Assembly: GCF_900114355.1 (NCBI RefSeq) | Contig: NZ_FOSS01000003.1 | Span: 493,215-557,214, forward strand | Origin: Lysobacter sp. cf310 | Lineage (GTDB): Bacteria; Pseudomonadota; Gammaproteobacteria; Xanthomonadales; Xanthomonadaceae | Length of the DNA stretch: 64,000 nucleotides | Direction of reading: 5' to 3' | Shown: positions 34,224-43,804 of the stretch, piece by piece | Layout: each line of letters begins with the position of its first letter | Numbering within the stretch: the first letter of the stretch is position 1 | Notes under the pieces: model-generated | The model's input: only the letters and a program-made list of their open reading frames with translations | Told to the model about the DNA's origin: nothing | Databases searched by the model: none | Translations under genes and position numbers: made by a program

Positions 34224-34425
34224 GATGCTCTCCTCCCCAAGGTGACGCCGGCGGCGGTGCGACCCGACAGGCGGCGGACGGGCATTCCCGTCATGCGGCA
34301 CAGACTAGGAGGCGACCGGCGCGGGCGGCAGCTGTACCTTCGGACAATGCCCCTGCGCCGCCGCGATGCGGACACTGCGCCCTTACGCGCGGGCATCCGT
34401 CCGCAGACGGGATTGGGGCTGTTCA
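34224..34425. promoter_or_regulatory. Divergent control region of the TonB receptor and GntP permease
   Basis: These 202 bases separate the two genes. On the minus strand TAGTCT (34307-34302) could be the receptor -10. The palindrome GTACCTTCGGAC (34334-34345) is centred about 44 bases upstream of that start and resembles the site at 26855 in 10 of 12 positions. No clear promoter is seen for the permease. Confidence 0.45.
34334..34345. promoter_or_regulatory. Second copy of the GTACYTTCGKAC motif
   Basis: GTACCTTCGGAC matches GTACTTTCGTAC at 26855-26866 in 10 of 12 bases. The mismatches replace T by C at position 5 and T by G at position 10. The T>G change at position 10 breaks one arm pairing of the palindrome; position 5 lies opposite position 8. 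Candidate shared regulator site for the two divergent promoter regions of this locus. Confidence 0.45.
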
Positions 34426-35823
34426 ATGGATTTTCTGATCGTGCTGGCCGCGCTGTGCTTCCTGATGTTCGTGGCCTACCGCGGCTACAGCGTGATCCTG
34501 TTCGCGCCGGTGGCGGCGCTAGGCGCGGTGCTGCTGACCGACCCGGCCCTGGTCGCGCCGATGTTCACCGGCCTGTTCATGGACAAGATGGTCGGCTTCC
34601 TCAAGCTGTACTTCCCGGTGTTCCTGCTCGGCGCGATCTTCGGCAAGCTGATCGAACTGTCCGGCTTCTCCAAGGCCATCGTGGCCGCGACCATCCGCCT
34701 GCTCGGGCGCGAGCGCGCGATGTTGTCGATCGTGATGGTGTGCGCGTTGCTGACCTACGGCGGCGTGTCGCTGTTCGTGGTGGTGTTCGCGGTGTATCCG
34801 TTCGCGGCCGAGCTGTTCCGCCAGAGCGATATTCCCAAGCGCCTGATCCCCGGCACCATCGCCCTGGGTGCGTTCACCTTCACCATGGACGCACTGCCGG
34901 GCACGCCGCAGATCCAGAACATCATTCCGGCCTCGTTCTTCGGCACCAACGCCTGGGCCGCGCCCTGGCTGGGCAGCCTGGGCGGCGTGTTCATCCTGAT
35001 CGTGGGCCTGAGTTATTTGAACTGGCGCCGGCGCGGCGCGCTCAAGGCCGGCGAAGGCTACGGCACCGCTCTGCTCAACGAGCCCGCGCCCTTCGTCGGC
35101 GGCAAGCTCGTCAACCCGGTGCTGGCGATCCTGCCCTTGGTGCTGGTGGGCGTGTCCAACAAACTGCTGACCGCCTGGGTGCCGGCCTACTACGGCGCCA
35201 GCCACAGCTTCGATCCGGCGGTGATCGGCGACGCCGCGCCGGTGGTGCAGGACGTGGCCAAGCTGGCGGCGATCTGGGCGGTCGAAGGCGCTTTGTTGAT
35301 CGGCATCCTCAGCGTGCTCGCCCTGGCCTGGAAACCGGTGATGGCGAGCTTCGCCGAGGGCACCAAGTCGGCGATCGGCGGGGCCTTGCTCGCGGCCATG
35401 AACACCGCGTCGGAATACGGCTTCGGCGCGGTGATCGCGGCGCTGCCGGGCTTCTTGATCGTCGCCAATGCGCTGGGCTCGATCCCGAACCCGCTGGTCA
35501 ACGAAGCCGTGACCGTGACCGCGCTGGCCGGCATCACCGGCTCGGCCTCGGGCGGCATGAGCATCGCCCTGGCCGCGATGTCGGAGACTTTCATCGCCAA
35601 CGCCAACGCCGCCGGCATTCCGATGGAGGTTCTGCACCGGGTCGCGGCCATGGCCTCCGGCGGCATGGACACCCTGCCCCACAACGGCGCGGTGATCACC
35701 CTGTTGGCGGTGACCGGGCTCAGCCACCGTCAGGCCTACAAGGACATCTTCGCGATCACCCTGGTCAAGACCTTGGCGGTGTTCGTGGTGATCGCCCTGT
35801 ACTACGCGACCGGCCTGGTCTGA
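34426..35823 (+). CDS. GntP-family permease
   Basis: This protein has 465 residues and about 12-14 membrane segments, with GntP features such as TYGGVSLFVVVFAVYPFA, TMDALPGTPQIQN and MASGGMDTLPHNGAVI. GntP proteins import gluconate and other hydroxy acids by proton symport, and members of the family have been linked to 3-hydroxybutyrate uptake in Pseudomonas. Given the nearby 3-hydroxybutyrate oligomer hydrolase and PHA synthase genes, a hydroxybutyrate-like substrate is plausible but unproven. It is divergent from a TonB receptor gene. Confidence 0.9.
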   Translation: MDFLIVLAALCFLMFVAYRGYSVILFAPVAALGAVLLTDPALVAPMFTGLFMDKMVGFLKLYFPVFLLGAIFGKLIELSGFSKAIVAATIRLLGRERAMLSIVMVCALLTYGGVSLFVVVFAVYPFAAELFRQSDIPKRLIPGTIALGAFTFTMDALPGTPQIQNIIPASFFGTNAWAAPWLGSLGGVFILIVGLSYLNWRRRGALKAGEGYGTALLNEPAPFVGGKLVNPVLAILPLVLVGVSNKLLTAWVPAYYGASHSFDPAVIGDAAPVVQDVAKLAAIWAVEGALLIGILSVLALAWKPVMASFAEGTKSAIGGALLAAMNTASEYGFGAVIAALPGFLIVANALGSIPNPLVNEAVTVTALAGITGSASGGMSIALAAMSETFIANANAAGIPMEVLHRVAAMASGGMDTLPHNGAVITLLAVTGLSHRQAYKDIFAITLVKTLAVFVVIALYYATGLV

Positions 35824-35875
35824 GGCCGCCGCGCCTGTTGTAGGCTGGCCGCATCCGTCCCCAGCGCAGGCCGCC

Positions 35876-37102
35876 ATGCCGCCCACCACCTCCGCGCCCG
35901 ACCGCCGGCGCGCGCGTAACGGCCACGATCTGAGAGGCGTGCAGCGCCTGACCATCGACGCGATCACCGGCGTCACCGACCTGGTCGAAGCCATGCACGC
36001 CAACATCAGCGCCCTGCCAGGCGTGCTCGGCAAGCCCGCCGCGGGCCCGGCGCCGGGCATCGCCGGCCTGGTCTACCGCAGCGTGCGCGGGGTCACGCGC
36101 TTCGTCGGCGACGGGCTCGATCTGGCCTTCTCCAAACTCGCGCCGCTGCTGGACGTGGTGCGCCCGCCGCCGCAGCGCGAGGCCGTGGTCGCAGCGCTCA
36201 ACGGAGTGCTCGGCGATCATCTCGACGCCACCGGCAACCCGCTCGCGATCGAGATGCGCCTGCGCCACGACGGCCATGCCCTGACGCTGCGCCGCGACGC
36301 CCTCGCGCAAGCCCTGCCCGAAGCCGGCGGCAAGCTGCTGGTGCTGGTCCACGGCCTGTGCATGAACGATCAGCAGTGGCGCTACAACGGCCACGATCAC
36401 GGCGCCGCGCTCGCCCGCGATCTGGGCTATACGCCGCTGTACCTGCACTACAACAGCGGCCGCCACATCTCGAGCAACGGGCGCGAGTTCGCCGCGCTGA
36501 TGGAGCAGTTGCTGCGGCAGTGGCCGGTGCCGGTCGAACGCCTGAGCATCCTCTGCCACAGCATGGGCGGGCTAGTCGCGCGCAGCGCCTGCGTCGCCGC
36601 GCAGGAACAGCGGCACACCTGGCTGGCGCGCCTGGACAAGCTGGTCTTCCTGGGCACGCCGCATCAGGGCGCCCCGCTGGAACGCGCGGGCAGCTGGGTC
36701 GACGCGCTGATCGCGCTGAGCCCCTATACCGCGCCGTTCGCGCGCCTGGGCAAGGTGCGCAGTGCCGGCATCCAGGACCTGCGCCACGGCAACGTGCGCG
36801 ACGAGGACTGGCGCGACCGCGACGGCGACGGGCGCGAGGACGGCCGGCTACCGTCGCCGCTGCCCAAGGGCCCGCGTTGCTATGCGATCGCCGCGAGCAC
36901 CACCGCCCAACCCAGCGACGACGACGAACTGCCCAAGGGCGACGGCCTGGTGCCGGTCGCGAGCGCGTTGGGCTGGCACGAGGACCGCGCCTACGACCTG
37001 CGTATCCCGAAGGCGCGTCAGCGCATCGCCTACGGCGTGCATCACCTGGAGCTGCTCGACGACAAGGGCGTCTACCCCCAGCTGCTGCTCTGGCTGGCCT
37101 GA
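35876..37102 (+). CDS. Alpha/beta hydrolase, lipase-like
   Basis: This protein has 408 residues. A long N-terminal region (1-150) precedes the hydrolase core. The oxyanion segment LVLVHGLCMND is at about 155-164, the nucleophile S229 sits in CHSMGG, and LGTPHQGAPLERAG is typical of PGAP1/lipase-like enzymes. Candidate acid and base are Asp in GDGLVPV and His in YGVHHLELL. A Asp/Arg-rich loop (RDRDGDGREDG) near 320 looks like a calcium-binding site. No signal peptide is seen, so it is probably cytoplasmic. Substrate unknown. Confidence 0.8.
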   Translation: MPPTTSAPDRRRARNGHDLRGVQRLTIDAITGVTDLVEAMHANISALPGVLGKPAAGPAPGIAGLVYRSVRGVTRFVGDGLDLAFSKLAPLLDVVRPPPQREAVVAALNGVLGDHLDATGNPLAIEMRLRHDGHALTLRRDALAQALPEAGGKLLVLVHGLCMNDQQWRYNGHDHGAALARDLGYTPLYLHYNSGRHISSNGREFAALMEQLLRQWPVPVERLSILCHSMGGLVARSACVAAQEQRHTWLARLDKLVFLGTPHQGAPLERAGSWVDALIALSPYTAPFARLGKVRSAGIQDLRHGNVRDEDWRDRDGDGREDGRLPSPLPKGPRCYAIAASTTAQPSDDDELPKGDGLVPVASALGWHEDRAYDLRIPKARQRIAYGVHHLELLDDKGVYPQLLLWLA

Positions 37103-37111
37103 GCGGCGCGC

Positions 37112-39259
37112 TCAGTCGCTGCGCGGTACCGCGTCCCAGGCCAGGCCCAGGGTGAAGCCGCGGCCCGCACCGGGCTCGAAGTAGCGCGCATTGCCTTCGT
37201 TGACGATCACCGAGCCCACGTAATCGCGGTCGAACAGGTTGTCGACGCGCGCGAAGGCGCGCCAGCCGTGCATGTTGCGCGGGCGCCAGTCCAGACGCAG
37301 CGCATAGCGCGCGTTGCCGGCGACGCGGTCGGTGTTGCGGTCGTCGACCGCGATGCGGTCGCTGAAACGCCCCTCCAGCGCCGCGTTCAAGACGCCGTCG
37401 CGCGAGCGCCAGGCGAGTTCGGCGTAACCGTCGGCGCGCGGCACGCCCGGCACCCGATTGCCGGCGGCGACCGTGCGCGTGGCGCCCTGCACGCGATAGC
37501 TGTAACTCTGCTCGAAGCGCGCATCGATCCAGTTCGCGGCCAGCGCGTAACGCCACTGCGCGCCCCAGGCGCCCTCCACGCCCAGTTCGATGCCGTCGCG
37601 GCGGGTGCGCCCGGCGTTGGCGAAACTGGCGCGGCCACCGCGGCTGTCGGCGGGCACGATCTCGTGCTCGCCCTCGACCCGATACGCGGCCAGGCTGGCG
37701 CGGCCGCCGGCGTAGCGCCAGCGCAGACCGAGCTCGGCGCTGTCGTAGCGCGCCGCGCGCAATTCGCGATTGAAGCCGGCGCTGCCGTCGGCGCGATAGG
37801 CCAGTTCGGTCGCGGTCGGCGTCTCGAAGCCGCGGCCGACGCTGGCGAAAGCCTCGCCGCGTCCGAACGCGCGCGCCACGCCCAGCGCGGCGGAACTTTC
37901 GCGATAGTCGGCACCGCCGCTGTCGTCGCCGTTGCCCGGCGCCAGGTAGCGGTCGTTGGAGCGGAACGCCAGGCGCGCATGCCGCAGCGCCGCCAGCACG
38001 GTCCAATCCTGCGCCGGCGCGTAATCGCCGATCGCGTATACCTCGCGGCTTGAGATGCGGTTGCGCTCGTCGCGGCGCAGGCGGCCGCGCACGCCCAGGC
38101 GGTCGCCGACGAAGTTCTCGTAGCCGCGCCGGTCTTCGTCCAGGCGCGCCCACTCGACACCGAGCGCGAACGCGCCGCGCGCACCGCGCCAGCGATGTCC
38201 GGCGTCCACGCCTAACGAACTGCGGCCCAGGTCGATCACGCCGCCGGCGCTGCCCAGCGCGGCCTGCGCCGCCACCGGCAGGGCCAGGTACTGCAGCACG
38301 TCGCGCTCGATGCGGTAGCCGCCGATCCAGACCTCGCGCCCCGGTGCGTAATCGCGCTGCCAACGCAGCCCGGCCTGATGGTTCTCGATGCGCTTGCGGG
38401 TATCGAACAACGACGCGACCGCGTCGGTACCGTGCGCGTCGGCGCGCAGGCCGGCGCGGTCCAGGCCCAGCGGGTCCTGGGTGTCGGGCTGCGACAGCGA
38501 GTTCAGCACCAGACGAACGCGTTCGCCCTCGCGCGGCGCCCATTCGGCCACGGCATCGAACTGCGAGCGCTGCGCGGCCGCGTGCGCGCGCTCGCCGTCG
38601 GTCTGGAAATAACTGGCGCCGACCCGGCCGCGCCAGCGTCCGTCGTCGCTGGCCGCGTCGGCGACCGCGCTCGCACGCGCGCTGCCGTGATCGCCGCCCC
38701 AGGCCTGCAGGCTGGCGCCGCGCAGACGCTCCAGATCGGTCGCGGCCACGATCGCGCCGCCGGCGGCGTTGCCGTACTGCAGAGCCAGGGGGCCGCGCAG
38801 CACTTCGATCCGGTCCAAGGCATCCAGCGGAAAGTTCGCCGCCTGCCCCTGCCCGTCCGCGGCCGAGGCCGGAATGCCGTCGACGACCAGGCGGATGCCA
38901 CGGATGCCGAAGGTCGACCGCGCGCCGAAGCCGCGGCTTTGTATCTGCAGGTCCTGGGCGTAGTTCTGGCGATCCAGCACGCTGATGCCGGGCACCCGCG
39001 CCAGGGCCTCGGACAGGTTCACCTGGCGCTGGCCCGCGCGCAGGGTGTCGCCGTCGATGGCAGTGACCGCGCCTGGGAACGTGGACAAGGCACGTCGCGG
39101 CGCGACGACTTCGACTGTGTCCAAAGTTCGCGCATCCGCATCCGCTTGTTGTGCCGCGGCGGGAGCGGCCAGCGCACCCAGGACCAGGACGCAGGTCATG
39201 GACAAGCGCCGGCGCTGCAAAGGCGATAGGCGAGACCGGGAGGGCGCGACGGGCGGCAT
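37112..39259 (-). CDS. TonB-dependent receptor, possibly for iron compounds
   Basis: This protein has 715 residues from the ATG at 39259. An internal ATG at 39199 directly before the hydrophobic stretch MTCVLVLGALAA is a possible alternative start. The mature N-terminus carries a TonB-box-like LDTVEVVAP. The plug includes RGFGARSTFGIRGIRLVVDGIP and LRGPLALQYGNAAGGAI. The barrel ends GFTLGLAWDAVPRSD, so the terminal aromatic signal is displaced by a short extension. Ligand unknown; the sequence type resembles ferric or copper-compound receptors. It converges on the lipase-like gene with a 9-base gap. Confidence 0.88.
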   Translation of the reverse strand: MPPVAPSRSRLSPLQRRRLSMTCVLVLGALAAPAAAQQADADARTLDTVEVVAPRRALSTFPGAVTAIDGDTLRAGQRQVNLSEALARVPGISVLDRQNYAQDLQIQSRGFGARSTFGIRGIRLVVDGIPASAADGQGQAANFPLDALDRIEVLRGPLALQYGNAAGGAIVAATDLERLRGASLQAWGGDHGSARASAVADAASDDGRWRGRVGASYFQTDGERAHAAAQRSQFDAVAEWAPREGERVRLVLNSLSQPDTQDPLGLDRAGLRADAHGTDAVASLFDTRKRIENHQAGLRWQRDYAPGREVWIGGYRIERDVLQYLALPVAAQAALGSAGGVIDLGRSSLGVDAGHRWRGARGAFALGVEWARLDEDRRGYENFVGDRLGVRGRLRRDERNRISSREVYAIGDYAPAQDWTVLAALRHARLAFRSNDRYLAPGNGDDSGGADYRESSAALGVARAFGRGEAFASVGRGFETPTATELAYRADGSAGFNRELRAARYDSAELGLRWRYAGGRASLAAYRVEGEHEIVPADSRGGRASFANAGRTRRDGIELGVEGAWGAQWRYALAANWIDARFEQSYSYRVQGATRTVAAGNRVPGVPRADGYAELAWRSRDGVLNAALEGRFSDRIAVDDRNTDRVAGNARYALRLDWRPRNMHGWRAFARVDNLFDRDYVGSVIVNEGNARYFEPGAGRGFTLGLAWDAVPRSD

Positions 39260-39369
39260 GCAGTTCAGTTCGGAGAGCAGCGCTCATGATGCCATCGCCG
39301 CTGCGACGGGCACGCTACGACGGTCTCAGTCACGGCGGCCGATGGTGCGCTGGTTTGTGCGGTGCCTTG

Positions 39370-39492
39370 TAAAGCAAATCCCCCTCAATCCCCCTTTTTC
39401 AAAGGGGGAGGCCAAAGCATGGCCAGCTAGGCTTCGCCCCTGTCGGAGAGGGAGAAGCCGATGCCCTTTCTGCCCCCTTTGCCAAAGGGGCA
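39370..39492. repeat. CCCCCTTTTTCAAAGGGGG repeat and a related palindrome
   Basis: A consensus copy starting AAAGCAAATCCCCCTC runs from 39370 to 39410. It is followed by a related palindrome TGCCCCCTTT GCC AAAGGGGCA (39471-39492). A further hairpin with arms GGCTTC/GAAGCC lies between them. The gap 39260-39586 (327 bases) otherwise shows no gene. This is the same family as at 5325 and 21402. Confidence 0.8.
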
Positions 39493-39586
39493 GGCGGCCA
39501 CGTAGCGGACGACCGGGGATTGTTGCTGTCACGCGCACCTTGCGCGGAACCCTCCCTACAACCCGCAGCGCAGCCACCGCCCGTCG

Positions 39587-40654
39587 TCAGCGCCGCACCG
39601 CCTCGCGTTCGAAGCAATGCTCGCCCACGTCGTGCAACCAGTCGCTATCGCTGTCGTAATTGTCCTCGTCGCTGGCCGTGTCGGTGACGAAGCGCGCGCA
39701 CAGCTGGTAATCCAGGTCTTCGCCCGCGCGATAGACGTAGGGCATACCGTCGACAGGATCCACGATCGACAGGTTCATGCCGGGTTGGGCGGCCAAGGTC
39801 TGGAGGTCGGGCGGCAAACGCTCGTGCTGGCGCACGTAGTTGTTCACCACATAGGTGATGCGGGTCAGATCCTGCACGCGGCGCGCGTCCAGCCGCTGTT
39901 CGCGCTGAACCGCGGGGCCGCCGGTGGTCACGATCGCCGCGGCCGACGCCGCCAAGATCACCACCGCGGTCGCGATCAGCAGGCCGCGCCCGACCGGTCT
40001 GCCGCCCGAGCCCTCGACTTCTTCGCGGCGCAGATCGCGCAGGTAGTAGCCGAAGACGGTACCGGCGATCGTCGCCACCACCACCACCTTCAGCACGAAG
40101 CGCAGGCTGAGCTCGCCGCCGAGCAGGTTGTAGACCAGCACGGTCATGTCGCCGATCAATACCGACGCCGCCACGAACAGGGTCAGGTAGGTCAACCAGC
40201 GGCGTACCGGCGACAGACGCTTGATCGGATAGCGCTCGACCTCGCGTGCGAGGTAGGCGGACACGAAGGCGAACACCGGGAAGGCGATGGTTAGGGCCGC
40301 GACCGACCAGCGCATGCTGGGCCCGAGCACCGCGGCGCTGGCGTCGTAGCCGTTGGCGGCGTCCGGCCACATCCGGTTGATCAGATCGAACAGCAGGCTG
40401 CCCAGGCTGAAGGCGACGCAGTACAAGGTCGCGAATAGCACCAGATAGAGGAAGGCCTCGCGCGCTGACAGCGAGGCGCGCGGCTTCGGCACCGGCACCA
40501 CGAAACCCACGTCGGCATAGGCATCGAGCACGCCGCGGGTCTGTTCGGCGGTCCAACCGGCCTGGCCCAGGGCCTGCGCGATCGCCTCCTTGGATTGGCC
40601 GCGCATCAACGCTTCGCGTACGAACAGTTCGAGTTCCTGGGTTCCCGCCGCCAT
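39587..40654 (-). CDS. DUF5671-type membrane protein
   Basis: This protein has 355 residues. A short N-terminal helical domain (about 1-50, QSKEAIAQALGQAGWTAEQ) resembles a UBA-like module. Five or six membrane segments follow (about 65-245), matching DUF5671. The C-terminal about 100 residues are soluble, with VNNYVRQHERLPPDLQTLA and DPVDGMPYVYR resembling pseudopilin-like periplasmic domains. Function unknown. Confidence 0.78.
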   Translation of the reverse strand: MAAGTQELELFVREALMRGQSKEAIAQALGQAGWTAEQTRGVLDAYADVGFVVPVPKPRASLSAREAFLYLVLFATLYCVAFSLGSLLFDLINRMWPDAANGYDASAAVLGPSMRWSVAALTIAFPVFAFVSAYLAREVERYPIKRLSPVRRWLTYLTLFVAASVLIGDMTVLVYNLLGGELSLRFVLKVVVVATIAGTVFGYYLRDLRREEVEGSGGRPVGRGLLIATAVVILAASAAAIVTTGGPAVQREQRLDARRVQDLTRITYVVNNYVRQHERLPPDLQTLAAQPGMNLSIVDPVDGMPYVYRAGEDLDYQLCARFVTDTASDEDNYDSDSDWLHDVGEHCFEREAVRR

Positions 40655-40959
40655 GCCCCGTTCTCCTGAGTGGACGCGGCGAATCTAGCAGCCTCGCTGC
40701 GACGTCCGGCGGCGATCGTCGGGGTCGAGCATTACGCTACCGGCGGGCGCCGACGGCGCTACGTCGGGTCGCCGGACCCGGCCTCGACCCGATGCTGGCG
40801 CAGGCCATCCACCGCCCTCGCCCAGAGACGAAGACAGCGCGAAATCGCGTCGCCTCGGTCCGCGTTGAGTCCGTACGAATCGCAGCCCCATAATCGGGAG
40901 CGGCTCGACGGTTTCAGTTTCGCTGGCGCGCAATTCCCTGGTAGTGGAGGAAGACCGGC
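40655..40959. other. Divergent intergenic region
   Basis: These 305 bases separate the divergent DUF5671 and SH3-domain genes. No gene or repeat is seen. GGAGGAAG at about 40947-40954 serves the plus-strand gene. No clear -35/-10 pair stands out. Confidence 0.4.
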
Positions 40960-41616
40960 ATGAGCCTCTCGCACATCGCCCCCCTGGCCATCCTGCTGGC
41001 GCTCGCGGGCGTCGCCACGGCGGCGCCCGATGCCGGCGCAGGCGGCGCTCGCAAGCCGGCTTGCGAGCTCGATGCGTATTCCAAGGACACCGATCCCCAG
41101 GGTCTCAATGTCCGCTCAGGCCCCTCGATCGACGCCCCCATTCTTGCGACCTTGCCGGGCTGGAAGCCACCCGGGCCCGATGACGAGTTGGAAGGACATC
41201 TCCCGGTAGGATTCACCATCGTCGAGGCGCGCAACGGCTGGGTGCGCATCGCGAACGTGTCGATACCGGACCCCGACAGCGGTGCCCATCAGGCCTCCCC
41301 GATCAGCGGCTGGGTCAGCGGCAAGAAGGTCGGTTACGCCCTGCAGACCGAGGTCGGCTTCGAACGGCCCGATCCGACCAGCCCGGTGGCGATCCGCAGC
41401 GACGACTGGATCCGCCTCGATGACGCGATCGGCATCAGCGACTGCTCGGGAGAGTGGGCGCAGATCGCTTACGGCGACCGCAAGTCGCCGCAGCGCGCCT
41501 GGTTCCGCGGCTTGTGCGGCCTGATCGAGACCACCTGCGATGGCCGGCTGGGCGACGACAGCGAGGATCATGCCGCCGCTGATGCGGACGCAGCGGCCGA
41601 CGCTCCCAGGCCTTGA
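40960..41616 (+). CDS. Secreted SH3-domain protein
   Basis: This protein has 218 residues. A signal peptide (about 1-21) precedes a bacterial SH3 domain beginning GLNVRSGPSIDAPILATL (about 48-65) and continuing through the NGWVRIANV strand to GWVSGKKVGYALQTEVG. A second, less clear SH3-like module (about 135-190) follows. The C-terminus is Asp/Ala-rich. A strong ribosome-binding site (GGAGGAAG) supports the start at 40960. Likely periplasmic, binding peptidoglycan or a protein partner; no enzyme domain. Confidence 0.75.
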   Translation: MSLSHIAPLAILLALAGVATAAPDAGAGGARKPACELDAYSKDTDPQGLNVRSGPSIDAPILATLPGWKPPGPDDELEGHLPVGFTIVEARNGWVRIANVSIPDPDSGAHQASPISGWVSGKKVGYALQTEVGFERPDPTSPVAIRSDDWIRLDDAIGISDCSGEWAQIAYGDRKSPQRAWFRGLCGLIETTCDGRLGDDSEDHAAADADAAADAPRP

Positions 41617-41645
41617 GCGAACACGACACAGCGAACGCGCAAAAG

Positions 41646-41669
41646 AAAAGCGGGCCGTAGCCCGCTTTT
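41646..41669. terminator. Bidirectional terminator between the SH3 gene and pnp
   Basis: A perfect 10-bp stem, AAAAGCGGGC / GCCCGCTTTT with loop CGTA. It lies between two convergent genes and carries T-runs in both readings, so it can end both the SH3-gene transcript and the long pnp transcript. Confidence 0.9.
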
Positions 41670-41695
41670 CTCCGGTCCAGCGTGGTGCGCGGCGA

Positions 41696-43804
41696 TTACT
41701 CGGCCACGACGCCCTCGCCTTCCTCGACGGCCTTCATCGACAGGCGGATGCGGCCCTGCTTGTCGACTTCCAGCACCTTGACCTTGACCACGTCGCCTTC
41801 CTTGAGCTTGTCGCTGACCTTCTCGACGCGTTCGTTGGAGATCTGCGACACGTGGACCAGACCGTCCTTGCCCGGCAGGATCGTCACGAAGGCGCCGAAG
41901 TCCATGATCTTGGCGACCTTGCCTTCGTAGATGCGGCCCGGCTCGACGTCGGACACGATCTGGTCGATGCGCGCCTTGGCGGCCTGCGCGGCGGCGGCGT
42001 TGACCGAAGCGATGACGATGGTGCCGTCGTCTTGGATGTCGATCTGGGTGCCGGTTTCCTTGGTGATCGCCTGGATGGTCGAGCCGCCCTTGCCGATCAC
42101 TTCGCGGATCTTGTCCGGGTGGATCTTCATGGTCAGCAGACGCGGCGCGTACTCGGACAGCTCCGAACGCGAGGTGGTGATGGCGTTGGCCATCTCGCCC
42201 AGGATGTGCAGACGACCGGCCTTGGCCTGGCCCAGCGCGACCTGCATGATCTCTTCGGTGATGCCCTGGATCTTGATGTCCATCTGCAGGGCCGAGATGC
42301 CTTCGCTGGTACCGGCGACCTTGAAGTCCATGTCGCCGAGGTGATCCTCGTCGCCCAGGATGTCGGACAGGACGACGAAGTTATCGCCTTCCTTGACCAG
42401 GCCCATCGCGATGCCCGCGACCGGCGCCTTGATCGGCACGCCGGCATCCATCAGCGCCAGCGAGCTGCCGCAGACCGAAGCCATCGAGGACGAGCCGTTA
42501 GACTCGGTGATTTCCGAGACCACGCGAATGGTGTACGGGAATTCTTCCATGGTCGGCATCACGGCGAGCACGCCGCGCTTGGCCAGACGGCCGTGGCCGA
42601 TTTCGCGGCGCTTCGGACCCATCATGCGGCCGGCTTCGCCGACCGAGAAGGGCGGGAAGTTGTAATGGAACAGGAAGTGTTCCTTGTACTCGCCCGAGAC
42701 GGCGTCGATGATCTGACCGTCGCGCGCGGTGCCCAGGGTGGCGACCACGATGGCCTGGGTCTCGCCGCGGGTGAACAGCGAGGAGCCGTGGGTACGCGGC
42801 AGCACGCCGACCTTCGAGGAGATCGGGCGCACGGTGTCGAGCGCGCGGCCGTCGATGCGGACCTTGGTGCTCAGCACCGAGTTGCGCATGGTCTGGTACT
42901 CGAGCTCGCCGAATTCCTTCGACAGTTCGGCGGTGGCCCAGCCGTCGGCTTCGGCGCGGCCGGCCAGACGCTGCATCACGTCCTTCTTGATCGCACCGAT
43001 GGCGTCGCGGCGCTGCAGCTTGTCGCGGACCTGGAAGGCGGCGGCGAGCTGGTCGCCCACGGCTTCCTTGAGCGCGCCGATCAGAGCGTCGTTCTTGGCC
43101 GGAGCTTCCCAGGTCGAGGCCTTGGTGCCGGCTTCGACGACGAGCTCGTTGATGATGTTGATGACCTTCTGCATTTCGCGATGGCCGAACATCACCGCGC
43201 CCAGCATGACGTCCTCGGACAGCATCTTGGCTTCGGATTCGACCATCAGCACCGCGTTGGAGGTGCCGGCGACGACCAGTTCCAGCTCGGAATCGGCCAG
43301 CTCGCTCACGGTCGGGTTCAGCAGGTACTGGCCGTTCTTGTAACCGACCTTGGCCGCGCCGATCGGGCCCTGGAACGGGGTGCCGGCCAGCGCCATGGCG
43401 GCCGAGGCGCCGATCAGCGCCGGGATGTCGCCGTCGACTTCCGGATTCATCGACATCACGGTGGCGATGATCTGGACTTCGTTCTTGTAGTCCTCGGGGA
43501 ACAGCGGGCGGATCGGGCGATCGATCAGGCGCGAGATCAGCGTTTCCTTTTCGGTCGCGCGGCCTTCACGCTTGAAGAAGCCGCCCGGGATGCGGCCGCC
43601 GGCGTAGAACTTCTCCTGGTAATCGACGGTGAGCGGGAAGAAATCCTGCCCCTCGCGCGCGCTCTTGGCGGCGACGGCCGTCACCAGCAGTACGGTGTCG
43701 TCCATCTTGACGATCACGGCGCCGCTGGCCTGACGAGCGATCTCGCCGGTTTCCAGCGTCACCTGGTGGTTGCCGTACTGGAAGGTCTTGGTAATTTTTG
43801 CCAC
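41696..43804 (-). CDS. pnp: Polyribonucleotide nucleotidyltransferase (PNPase)
   Basis: PNPase degrades RNA 3' to 5' by phosphorolysis and is part of the degradosome. The protein has 702 residues: two RNase PH domains separated by a helical linker, then a KH domain ([15 protein letters not shown]) and an S1 domain ([15 protein letters not shown]) at the C-terminus. The start is the GTG at 43804, giving the N-terminus [11 protein letters not shown] with AAGGAA upstream. It is the last gene of the translation operon, after rpsO and a terminator, so a separate promoter or readthrough is needed. Confidence 0.97.
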   Translation of the reverse strand: MAKITKTFQYGNHQVTLETGEIARQASGAVIVKMDDTVLLVTAVAAKSAREGQDFFPLTVDYQEKFYAGGRIPGGFFKREGRATEKETLISRLIDRPIRPLFPEDYKNEVQIIATVMSMNPEVDGDIPALIGASAAMALAGTPFQGPIGAAKVGYKNGQYLLNPTVSELADSELELVVAGTSNAVLMVESEAKMLSEDVMLGAVMFGHREMQKVINIINELVVEAGTKASTWEAPAKNDALIGALKEAVGDQLAAAFQVRDKLQRRDAIGAIKKDVMQRLAGRAEADGWATAELSKEFGELEYQTMRNSVLSTKVRIDGRALDTVRPISSKVGVLPRTHGSSLFTRGETQAIVVATLGTARDGQIIDAVSGEYKEHFLFHYNFPPFSVGEAGRMMGPKRREIGHGRLAKRGVLAVMPTMEEFPYTIRVVSEITESNGSSSMASVCGSSLALMDAGVPIKAPVAGIAMGLVKEGDNFVVLSDILGDEDHLGDMDFKVAGTSEGISALQMDIKIQGITEEIMQVALGQAKAGRLHILGEMANAITTSRSELSEYAPRLLTMKIHPDKIREVIGKGGSTIQAITKETGTQIDIQDDGTIVIASVNAAAAQAAKARIDQIVSDVEPGRIYEGKVAKIMDFGAFVTILPGKDGLVHVSQISNERVEKVSDKLKEGDVVKVKVLEVDKQGRIRLSMKAVEEGEGVVAE

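Noticed and set aside
31782-35843. A 1353-codon plus-strand frame across the TonB receptor and GntP genes
   Set aside because: It is antisense to a well supported receptor and in another frame of the permease. The composition is biased and no domain is recognisable.
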